From CAMCYM01 sp041191165 (GTDB taxonomy: Bacteria; Bacteroidota; Bacteroidia; Flavobacteriales_D; Sanyastnellaceae), in contig JBEEPJ010000014.1 of NCBI GenBank assembly GCA_041191165.1, forward strand, positions 1 through 19,512: a DNA stretch of 19,512 nt, read 5' to 3'. The position numbers and the translations under genes were made by a program. Below are positions 14,377 to 19,512 of the stretch, one piece after another. The stretch's first letter is position 1. The number at the start of each line of letters is the position of its first letter. The notes below the pieces were generated by a model, which saw only the letters and a list, made by a program, of their open reading frames with translations, made no database searches and was not told where the DNA came from.

Positions 14377-15303
14377 TCACGCGCCCCCGTCCCCGCGAAG
14401 CAGCGCCCGCATCTCCTGGCGGAACTCCCGCGGCGTCACCCCCGTCCGCCGCTTGAAGACGTGGGTGAAGTGGGCCTTCTCTTTGTAGCCCAGCCCCCAG
14501 CCGATTTCGCTGACCGTCAAGGCCGAGTGGGCGAGGGCGTTCTTCGCCTCGAGCAGCTTGCGGGTCTCGATGATTTCCGTGGCCGTCTGCTGCATCACCT
14601 GCTTGCAGATGAGGTTGAGGTTGCGGGTCGACATGCCCAGCTCGGCGGCGTAAAATTCCACCCCCACCGGACGGGCGTAATTCGCCTCGAGGAGTTGGAG
14701 GAAGCGGGCCCAGGCCGGGTGCTGCGAGCCCGGGTTGGGCGGTGGCGAGCCGGGGTTGGGCAGCGCGTCCCGCTCGGCCTCCCTGCGCCGCTCCGCATCG
14801 ATCATGGTGAACAGCGCGCTGAGCAGGTGGCGGACGACCGCCCACTCGGGCGTGGGACGGTGGAGTTCTTGGGAAAGGATTTGGCATAGCAAGGCCAAAC
14901 GCTCAAAACACCCTCCCTCCTCCAGCGCCAGCGTGGCCCGGTTGTGGAAATGCGCGTAGAATTGAAAGGCGGTCTCCGGAATGAACTCGCTCGGAAAGCG
15001 AATCACCCACATGTCGCACGCCCCGTCCTTGGGCCGCGGGATGGCCCGGTGCACCTTGCCCTTCGTCACGAAGCTCACCAACGGCGCATCGAGCTCCACC
15101 GTCTCGAAGTCGATGAAGTGCTCCAACCGGCCCTTCATCCCGATGATCAGTTCCTCGTAATCATGCCGGTGCGGCGCATCCGGCCGCGCCTCAATCCGCT
15201 GGGCCTCCGCCGCATCCAGCCGGAACATCCGCATCCACGGCCCCGCCCCCGGCGCCGCGGCCCCCTCGGCTTGGCGCTCCTGCGCCCCCTCGTGCTCCTT
15301 CAT
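14377..15303 (-). CDS. AraC family transcriptional regulator
   Basis: 308 residues from the ATG at 15303. The N-terminal half is a cupin-like sensor (about 40-115) with HRHDYEELIIGMKGRLEHFID. The C-terminal half carries the double helix-turn-helix (about 205-300): LGMSTRNLNLICKQVMQQT, then ALTVSEIGWGLGYKEKAHFTHVFKRRTGVTPREFRQEM, which is the AraC signature. A Pro/Gly/Asn linker (NPGSPPPNPGS) separates them. Earlier in-frame starts exist but overlap the four-helix-bundle gene and add low-quality sequence. It probably controls yceI and the dioxygenase gene directly downstream. The effector is unknown. Confidence 0.9.
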   Translation of the reverse strand: MKEHEGAQERQAEGAAAPGAGPWMRMFRLDAAEAQRIEARPDAPHRHDYEELIIGMKGRLEHFIDFETVELDAPLVSFVTKGKVHRAIPRPKDGACDMWVIRFPSEFIPETAFQFYAHFHNRATLALEEGGCFERLALLCQILSQELHRPTPEWAVVRHLLSALFTMIDAERRREAERDALPNPGSPPPNPGSQHPAWARFLQLLEANYARPVGVEFYAAELGMSTRNLNLICKQVMQQTATEIIETRKLLEAKNALAHSALTVSEIGWGLGYKEKAHFTHVFKRRTGVTPREFRQEMRALLRGDGGA

Positions 15304-15308
15304 CCCCC

Positions 15309-15316
15309 CCAAGTTA
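15309..15316 (-). promoter_or_regulatory. Weak -7-like box before the AraC gene (TAACTTGG)
   Basis: TAACTTGG on the - strand overlaps the stop codon of the four-helix-bundle gene and ends five bases before the AraC ATG. It matches TAnnTT-G. It may be a chance match because the gene could equally be read from the upstream promoter. Confidence 0.25.
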
Positions 15317-15712
15317 CAACGCCTCCGCCCGACTCGCCACCCCCCCGGGCCGGGCGATGAGCCCGTTGAGCAACCCCAGCACTTCTGTCGCCTGCCCCAT
15401 GAGCCCATCGAACTGACCCTCCGGCAAGGCGCCATCCGCCCGCAGGATTTGCAGGCACGCCACCACCTCGCACAGCGAACCCCGCGCCACCGTGGCGAAA
15501 TACCGCCGGTCCCGGGCCATCATCCGCCCCTGCCCCTCGGCGATGTTGAGCGCCACACTGCTCGCCGCCCGCGTCAGCTGCCGCATCAAGTCGGATTGCA
15601 CATACCGCCCCCACGTCACCCGCCCCGATTCCCAGGCCGTCACATGCCCCCGCACCTCCTCATTGAGCTGCAAACTCAATTGATACACCCGCAACTTTGT
15701 GAATAGAAACAT
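15314..15712 (-). CDS. Four-helix-bundle protein (23S rRNA intervening-sequence protein type, TIGR02436)
   Basis: 132 residues. The family signature is present: KLRVYQLSLQLNEEV at the N terminus, then QLTRAASSVALNIAEGQGR, RRYFATVARGSLCEVVACLQIL. The fold is a four-helix bundle that forms a pentameric ring in known structures; its cellular function is not established. It often occurs as a lone gene in variable regions, and here it is the first gene of the accessory block next to the cysD-side repeat. It ends ten bases before the AraC start. A promoter candidate lies directly before the ATG. Confidence 0.88.
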   Translation of the reverse strand: MFLFTKLRVYQLSLQLNEEVRGHVTAWESGRVTWGRYVQSDLMRQLTRAASSVALNIAEGQGRMMARDRRYFATVARGSLCEVVACLQILRADGALPEGQFDGLMGQATEVLGLLNGLIARPGGVASRAEAL

Positions 15713-15715
15713 ACG

Positions 15716-15748
15716 TTAAGTTACGGAATAACAAGCGTTTAGGCCAAA
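15716..15748 (-). promoter_or_regulatory. Promoter candidate of the accessory block (TTTG-N21-TAACTTAA)
   Basis: On the - strand TTTG (15745-15748; another TTTG at 15749-15752) is followed 21 bases later by TAACTTAA (15716-15723), which ends three bases before the ATG at 15712. This is the only promoter in the window where I can see both boxes at near-normal spacing. The TTTG is part of a TTTGGCCTAAA motif. Confidence 0.5.
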
Positions 15749-15818
15749 CAAATCCCCCCAAACTTATTCACATTCCGCCCTGGCTCCGGGGCCCCCACGC
15801 TGCGCTTCGCTTCGCGCT

Positions 15819-15940
15819 GAGAATGCGCTGCGCGCGAGCAAGGGCGCCCCGCGCCGACCTCGATTCTCCCTTCTCAATTCTCCCGCGCGCGAAGCCCGCC
15901 GCTCAATTCTCCCTTCTCAATTCTCCCTTCTCAATTCTCA
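15819..15940. repeat. Intergenic repeat block copy C
   Basis: A GC-rich element at 15819-15846 (core GCGCTGCGCGCG, trailing GGGCG) resembles the one at 11004-11032. It is followed by heptamer runs, pyrimidine-rich on the + strand, at about 15862-15884 and 15902-15940, split by GCGCGCGAAGCCCGCC. The cysD stop codon is itself part of the last unit (TGAGAAT on the - strand). Apart from the promoter at 15716-15748, nothing else is seen between the two genes. Confidence 0.8.
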
Positions 15941-16855
15941 GAAGTACCCCTCTTTCTTGCGGTCCTCCATCGCGCTGTCGCTGCGGCGGTCGTCCATTCG
16001 GCCTCCGCGCTCCGTGATGCGCAGGGCGGCCACCTCGGCGACGATGGCCTCGGGGGTGTCGGCGTCGGAGCGGATGGCGCCGGTGATGGTGATGTCGCCC
16101 AGGGTGCGGAAGCGGACCCGGAGGCGCTCGATGGATTCGTCGGGGCGGAGCGGCGGAGTGAGGTGGGTGCTGTGCGCCAAGATGACCCCATTGCGCACCA
16201 CGCAATCCCGCTCATGGGCGAAGTAGAGGGAGGGGAGCGGGATGCGCTCGCGGGTGATGTAAGCCCAAACATCCAGCTCCGTCCAGTTGTTGAGCGGGAA
16301 GACCCGGAAATGCTCGCCCGGGGAGTGCCGGCCATTGAACAGGTTCCAGAGCTCCGGACGCTGGTTCTTGGGGTCCCACTGCCCGAAGTCGTCGCGGTGG
16401 GAGAAGAATCGCTCCTTCGCCCGGGCCTTCTCCTCGTCGCGCCGGGCCCCGCCGATGAGGGCGTCGAACCCCTCGCGCTCGATCGTCTCGAGCAGGGTCG
16501 CCGTCTGGAGTCGGTTGCGGCTCGCCTGCGGCCCCGTCTCCTCGCGCACCCGCCCGGAATCGATCGTCTCCTGCACCGAGCCCACGACCAGCCGGACCCC
16601 CAGTTCGTCGACCAGCGCGTCGCGGTAGGCCAGCGTTTCCGGGAAGTTGTGCCCCGTATCGACATGGACCAGCGGCATGGGGATGCGCGCGGGCGCGAAC
16701 GCTTTGGAGGCCAAACGCGTCACCACAATCGAGTCCTTCCCCCCCGAAAACAAAATGCCCGGCCGCTGAAACTGGGCCGCCACCTCCCGCAGCACGAAGA
16801 TGGCTTCTGCCTCGAGCTCGTCGAGGTGTTCGAGGTTGTAGCGTGGAGCGGTCAT
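15938..16855 (-). CDS. cysD: Sulfate adenylyltransferase subunit 2 (ATP sulfurylase catalytic subunit)
   Basis: 305 residues from the ATG at 16855. CysD makes APS from ATP and sulfate with CysN. The PP-loop is intact at about residues 36-42 (FSGGKDS), followed by PMPLVHVDTGHNFPET, GGARRDEEKARAKERFFSHRD, WDPKNQRPELWNLFNG and FRVFPLNNWTELDVW. The C terminus ends in EGYF, as in full-length family members. The start overlaps the DUF2061 stop by four bases (ATGA). It is the last gene of the purA-cysC-DUF2061-cysD group. cysN is missing from its usual position directly downstream. Confidence 0.97.
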   Translation of the reverse strand: MTAPRYNLEHLDELEAEAIFVLREVAAQFQRPGILFSGGKDSIVVTRLASKAFAPARIPMPLVHVDTGHNFPETLAYRDALVDELGVRLVVGSVQETIDSGRVREETGPQASRNRLQTATLLETIEREGFDALIGGARRDEEKARAKERFFSHRDDFGQWDPKNQRPELWNLFNGRHSPGEHFRVFPLNNWTELDVWAYITRERIPLPSLYFAHERDCVVRNGVILAHSTHLTPPLRPDESIERLRVRFRTLGDITITGAIRSDADTPEAIVAEVAALRITERGGRMDDRRSDSAMEDRKKEGYF

Positions 16856-17121
16856 GACGGATTTTGCGGGTCTTGCGGGTCTTGCGGGTCTTGCGGGTCT
16901 TTTTTGCGCCCCAGCTTGCCCCAGCGGTACCAGGCGCGCTCGTGGAAGTAGTACAGCACCATCTTGGTGACCACCTCGAAGCCGCCGATGGCCATGCCTT
17001 TCTTGAATTCGCCCGTCACCAGCCAGCCGAGCAGGATGGTGTCGATGGTGCCGATGATGCGCCAGGTGATGGTCTTGGCGACGTGGCGCAACCGGGCGTC
17101 GGAGGCGGAGAGCAGGGGCAT
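16852..17121 (-). CDS. DUF2061 membrane protein of the sulfate-activation operon
   Basis: 89 residues. The body (RLRHVAKTITWRIIGTIDTI, then LLGWLVTG and IGGFEVVTKMVLYYFHERAW) is the complete DUF2061 domain, with two hydrophobic stretches at about residues 17-38 and 47-62. DUF2061 genes are often linked to cysC/cysD/cysN and sometimes fused to them, but the role is not known to me. It starts six bases after the cysC-HAD stop and overlaps the cysD ATG by four bases, so it is co-translated with both. Odd: the C-terminal tail DPQDPQDPQDPQNPS comes from four perfect 9-bp DNA repeats and is not part of the domain. Confidence 0.88.
   Translation of the reverse strand: MPLLSASDARLRHVAKTITWRIIGTIDTILLGWLVTGEFKKGMAIGGFEVVTKMVLYYFHERAWYRWGKLGRKKDPQDPQDPQDPQNPS
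16865..16900. repeat. Four perfect tandem copies of TGCGGGTCT
   Basis: The units run 16865-16873, 16874-16882, 16883-16891 and 16892-16900. They encode (DPQ)4 at the end of the DUF2061 protein and end nine bases before the cysD ATG, so they also form the upstream translation region of cysD. Copy number can change in frame. Confidence 0.9.
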
Positions 17122-17127
17122 GGGGCG

Positions 17128-17937
17128 TCAGCGGGCGTACTTGGGGTGGGAAGCGATTTGGCCTAACAACTCCGGCCAAGAGGTGAAGTGCAGGGCCCGG
17201 TCGTCGATGTAGAGCGTCGCCGCGAACTTGTCGTTGCGCACCTCGTCGAAGAGGTCGCTCATGCCGTAGCGCGCGAGCCACTCCTCGATGACGACGCGGG
17301 GGCGGGAGCTCATGATTTTCAGGACGTTGCCTTGGGCGCGCAGGGCCTCGAGGGCTTCGCGCGCGCCGGGCATGGGCGGGTCGTAGGCGTTGTCGAGCCC
17401 CTGGAAGCCGCGGGAGTAAGCGTGCAGGACGCCGTCGAAGTCCACGGCGATGGTGCGCTGTTTGTCGAGCGTCTTGACCTCCTTGGTGGGCGGCTCGGGG
17501 GCGGCGGCCAGCACGGCGTCAATGCACGCGTCGATGGGGCGGCCGGTGGTGTCGAGGTCGAGGAAGGCGGCCTGCGGCGGCTCGTAGTCCGCCACGTGGC
17601 GGTCGTTGCGGCCCCGGTCCTCGGTCGTGTGGACGTAAACCTCGAGCAGGTCGGGGCCGAGCGCCGCCTTGAGCGCCTCGCGCTGGTCTCGGAACGGCGC
17701 CACGACCGAGACGACGACCTGATGTCCCTGGTCGTGCAGGAACCGGGCGATGGCCTGCGCTCGCTCTACGTTGCGGATACGGCCTTCGCGGCTGTAGTCC
17801 GCGTTGTCGGTGAGGTTCCGCAGGGCATCGCCATCCACATGGAACGGCTCATTCCCCTGCCCGCGGAGGCGCCGGATGAGCGCCAGGGCCAGGGTGGTCT
17901 TTCCGTGGCCGGGCTGGCCAGTGAACCAGTAGATCAT
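17128..17937 (-). CDS. cysC: APS kinase (CysC) fused to a HAD-like phosphatase domain
   Basis: 269 residues. Domain 1 (1-145) is a short adenylylsulfate kinase making PAPS: P-loop GQPGHGKTT (7-15), VDGDALR (34-40), GRIRNVERAQAIARFL, VVSVVAPFRDQREALK and EVYVHTTEDRGR. The usual lid with an FTGI/DPYE stretch is short or absent, replaced by HVADYEPPQ, as in a compact CysC group I recall from Bacteroidota. Domain 2 (about 160-262) has HAD motifs: DFDGV (166-170, nucleophile D166), SSRP (210-213), K237 and IDDRA (244-248). It resembles the small stand-alone HAD proteins with DPPMPGA and WLARYG that I know mainly from phages and bacteria. The start overlaps the purA stop by four bases. A phosphatase acting on PAPS, PAP or APS is a possibility, not shown. 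Confidence 0.9.
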   Translation of the reverse strand: MIYWFTGQPGHGKTTLALALIRRLRGQGNEPFHVDGDALRNLTDNADYSREGRIRNVERAQAIARFLHDQGHQVVVSVVAPFRDQREALKAALGPDLLEVYVHTTEDRGRNDRHVADYEPPQAAFLDLDTTGRPIDACIDAVLAAAPEPPTKEVKTLDKQRTIAVDFDGVLHAYSRGFQGLDNAYDPPMPGAREALEALRAQGNVLKIMSSRPRVVIEEWLARYGMSDLFDEVRNDKFAATLYIDDRALHFTSWPELLGQIASHPKYAR

Positions 17938-19229
17938 GCGTAGAGGGGGGTGAGATGGAGGGTTTGGCCTCGATCAGGCCCTACGGAAAGCAGCGTGACC
18001 GGCACGTGGACGGCCGCTTCGATGAAGGCGATGTAGCGGCGCAGCGCCTCGGGCATCTCGTCGGCGTGCTGCAGCCCCGTCAGGTCGCAGTTCCAGCCCG
18101 GAAGGTCCACGTACACCGGCCGGATGAACTCCGGGTCCAGGTCGTACGGAAAGCCCTCCACCGGCGTGCCGTCCGGCTGCACATAATGCGTGCAGACCCG
18201 AATGGTTTCGAACGTCCCGAGCACATCCGCTTTCATCATGGCGAGCTGGGTGACGCCGTTGACGTCCACCGCATAGCGCAGTTGGGCCAAATCCAGCCAC
18301 CCACACCGCCGGGCCCGGCCCGTCGTCGACCCAAACTCCCCCCCCAACGTCCGCATCCGCTCCCCCGTCTCATCGTCCAGCTCGGTCGGGAACGGCCCTG
18401 CGCCCACCCGCGTGCAGTACGCCTTGAAAATCCCGATGACCTCCCCGATGCGGTTGGGCGCAATCCCCAGGCCCGTACAAGCTCCCGCCGCCACCGTGCT
18501 CGAACTCGTCACGAAGGGGTAGGTCCCGAAGTCGATGTCCAGCATGGTCCCCTGCGCCCCCTCCGCCAGAATGCGTTTCCCGGTGCGCAGCCCCTCGTGC
18601 AGCAGCCCCTCCGTATCCCCCAGCTCCAGCGTCCGCAAAAAATCCACCGCCTCTAACCACTCCCGCTCCGCCGCCTCCAAATCAAACTCCGGCATCCCCG
18701 CCGTGTCCATCCCCGCCAGCAAATCCAGGTGCTTCTTGCGCAGCGCTCCGTAACGCTCGGCGAAGCGCGGACTCTCCAGATCCCCCACCCGCAATCCGTT
18801 GCGCCCCGTCTTGTCCATGTACGTGGGCCCGATGCCCTTGAGCGTGGAGCCGATGCGGGCCTTGCCCTTGACGTGCTCGTTTGCCGCATCGAGCATGCGG
18901 TGCGTGGGCAGGATGAGGTGGGCCTTGCGCGAGATGCGCAGCCGCTCCGCCGCCGCGATGCCCCGGTCCGCCAGCGCCCGCATCTCCCGCTGAAAAATCA
19001 CCGGATCGATCACCACCCCGTTGCCCACCACATTGAGCGCATCCGGCCGGAAAATCCCGCTCGGGATGGTGTGCAGTACGTGCTTGACCCCATCGAAAAT
19101 CAGCGTGTGTCCGGCGTTGGGCCCCCCTTGGAACCGCGCAATCACATCATAATGAGGCGTCAGCACATCCACCACCTTGCCCTTCCCTTCGTCTCCCCAC
19201 TGCAACCCCAGAAGTACGTCCACTTTCAT
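17934..19229 (-). CDS. purA: Adenylosuccinate synthetase
   Basis: 431 residues from the ATG at 19229, the usual length. PurA joins IMP and aspartate with GTP in the first step from IMP to AMP. Visible motifs: GLQWGDEGKGKVVDVL (P-loop-like, 8-23), RFQGGPNAGHT, HTIPSGI, GIGPTYMDKTGRNGLR, EGAQGTMLDIDFGTYPFVTSS, RVGAGPFPTEL, ARRCGWLDL, and near the C terminus LSVGPDRGQT. The upstream in-frame extension contains repeat sequence and is rejected as a start. Its stop overlaps the APS kinase start (ATGA), which puts purine synthesis and sulfate activation in one operon. The -7 box TACATTTG lies 18 bases before the ATG. Confidence 0.97.
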   Translation of the reverse strand: MKVDVLLGLQWGDEGKGKVVDVLTPHYDVIARFQGGPNAGHTLIFDGVKHVLHTIPSGIFRPDALNVVGNGVVIDPVIFQREMRALADRGIAAAERLRISRKAHLILPTHRMLDAANEHVKGKARIGSTLKGIGPTYMDKTGRNGLRVGDLESPRFAERYGALRKKHLDLLAGMDTAGMPEFDLEAAEREWLEAVDFLRTLELGDTEGLLHEGLRTGKRILAEGAQGTMLDIDFGTYPFVTSSSTVAAGACTGLGIAPNRIGEVIGIFKAYCTRVGAGPFPTELDDETGERMRTLGGEFGSTTGRARRCGWLDLAQLRYAVDVNGVTQLAMMKADVLGTFETIRVCTHYVQPDGTPVEGFPYDLDPEFIRPVYVDLPGWNCDLTGLQHADEMPEALRRYIAFIEAAVHVPVTLLSVGPDRGQTLHLTPLYA

Positions 19230-19247
19230 CTTGTCCGTTTCAAAGGC

Positions 19248-19255
19248 CAAATGTA
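19248..19255 (-). promoter_or_regulatory. Promoter -7 box of the purA-cys operon (TACATTTG)
   Basis: TACATTTG on the - strand is a perfect TAnnTTTG match, 18 bases before the purA ATG, leaving a short leader of about ten bases. The -33 position falls at the edge of the heptamer repeat and has no TTTG. Confidence 0.6.
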
Positions 19256-19276
19256 AGGCATCCACGGGAGGGGGGC

Positions 19277-19309
19277 AGAATGGAGAATGGAGAATAGAGA
19301 ATAGAGAAA
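19277..19309. repeat. Intergenic heptamer repeat, copy D
   Basis: The + strand reads AGAATGG AGAATGG AGAATAG AGAATAG AGAAATGG. The units are the same family as copies A-C. The block sits 22 bases upstream of the purA -7 box. Confidence 0.85.
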
Positions 19310-19509
19310 TGGTCCCCACCACCATTTCGGGTGGAACATTCCCCTACAGCCTCCGCCAAGTGGGCACCTCCACGCTCATCGTAGCTACGGATTGGGATGA
19401 ATTCCGCTCCGGGGTATACATAATGGAAGCAGTGGATGATTTGCACTGCGCTTCCACGTCGGCCAAGCGGGTGATGATTCCCAATGTTCGCTGCGATCTT
19501 CCGGGATAA
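19309..19509 (+). other. Short unassigned open frame at the window end, possible gene remnant
   Basis: A 66-residue frame starts with the ATG that overlaps the end of repeat copy D and stops with TAA at 19507. The tail SGVYIMEAVDDLHCASTSAK followed by RVMIP faintly resembles the end of a type IX secretion C-terminal domain (GVYI....KRVMI), so it may be the decayed 3' end of a secreted-protein gene cut by the repeat. There is no recognised start context and no further support. Opposite-strand frames here are no better. Bases 19230-19308 hold only the purA promoter and repeat D. Confidence 0.2.
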
Positions 19510-19512
19510 ACC

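Noticed and set aside
15819..15846. att site or insertion-sequence end
   Set aside because: No integrase, transposase or tRNA gene and no clean target duplication is present; only a similar element at 11004-11032 is seen, so it is listed as a repeat.

Overview
The window looks like chromosomal DNA from a high-GC member of the Bacteroidota. Evidence: a PorV/PorQ-family outer-membrane protein follows the end of a large secreted protein, as in type IX secretion genomes. Several genes also carry a Bacteroidota-type -7 box (TAnnTTTG-like) only a few bases before the start codon. I cannot name the genus. No rRNA, tRNA, CRISPR array, transposase or phage structural gene was seen.

Layout. 1-2506 (+ strand): end of a large secreted protein, PorV/PorQ-family protein, a strong intrinsic terminator, greA, and a HIT hydrolase gene fused to greA by a one-base overlap. 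2493-4340 (- strand): a histidine-rich lipoprotein gene followed by an Asp-box (sialidase-fold) protein. 4548-6693 (+ strand): a compact, visibly AT-richer three-gene glycan cassette (glycosyltransferase, RmlC-like cupin, HpcH/HpaI aldolase-like). 6770-19229 (- strand): one long same-strand block. In transcription order it reads purA, APS kinase-HAD fusion, DUF2061 protein, cysD; then a five-gene accessory block (four-helix-bundle protein, AraC regulator, YceI, DODA-type dioxygenase, Fic); then cysN, a Rel/SpoT (p)ppGpp enzyme, a 63-residue unknown and yidD. 19230-19512 holds the purA promoter, a short repeat and no convincing gene.

How the genes fit together. CysD and CysN are the two subunits of ATP sulfurylase and CysC phosphorylates APS to PAPS, so the block encodes sulfate activation. 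No cysH or cysI is present here, so use of PAPS for sulfation rather than reduction is possible but unproven. cysD and cysN, normally adjacent, are split by the five-gene block, and related GC-rich elements plus heptamer repeats lie at both junctions. The Rel enzyme (growth control), PurA (AMP synthesis), GreA and YidD are housekeeping genes.

Most interesting signals: (i) the cysD/cysN split with repeat-marked borders; (ii) an APS kinase fused to a HAD phosphatase-like domain; (iii) an intergenic family of 7-bp GAGAA(T/G)N repeats at four places, two of them where the -33 element of a promoter should be; (iv) likely leaderless or near-leaderless mRNAs; (v) a promoter-like box followed at once by a 13-bp GNRA-loop terminator in front of greA; (vi) over-representation of TTTGGCC.
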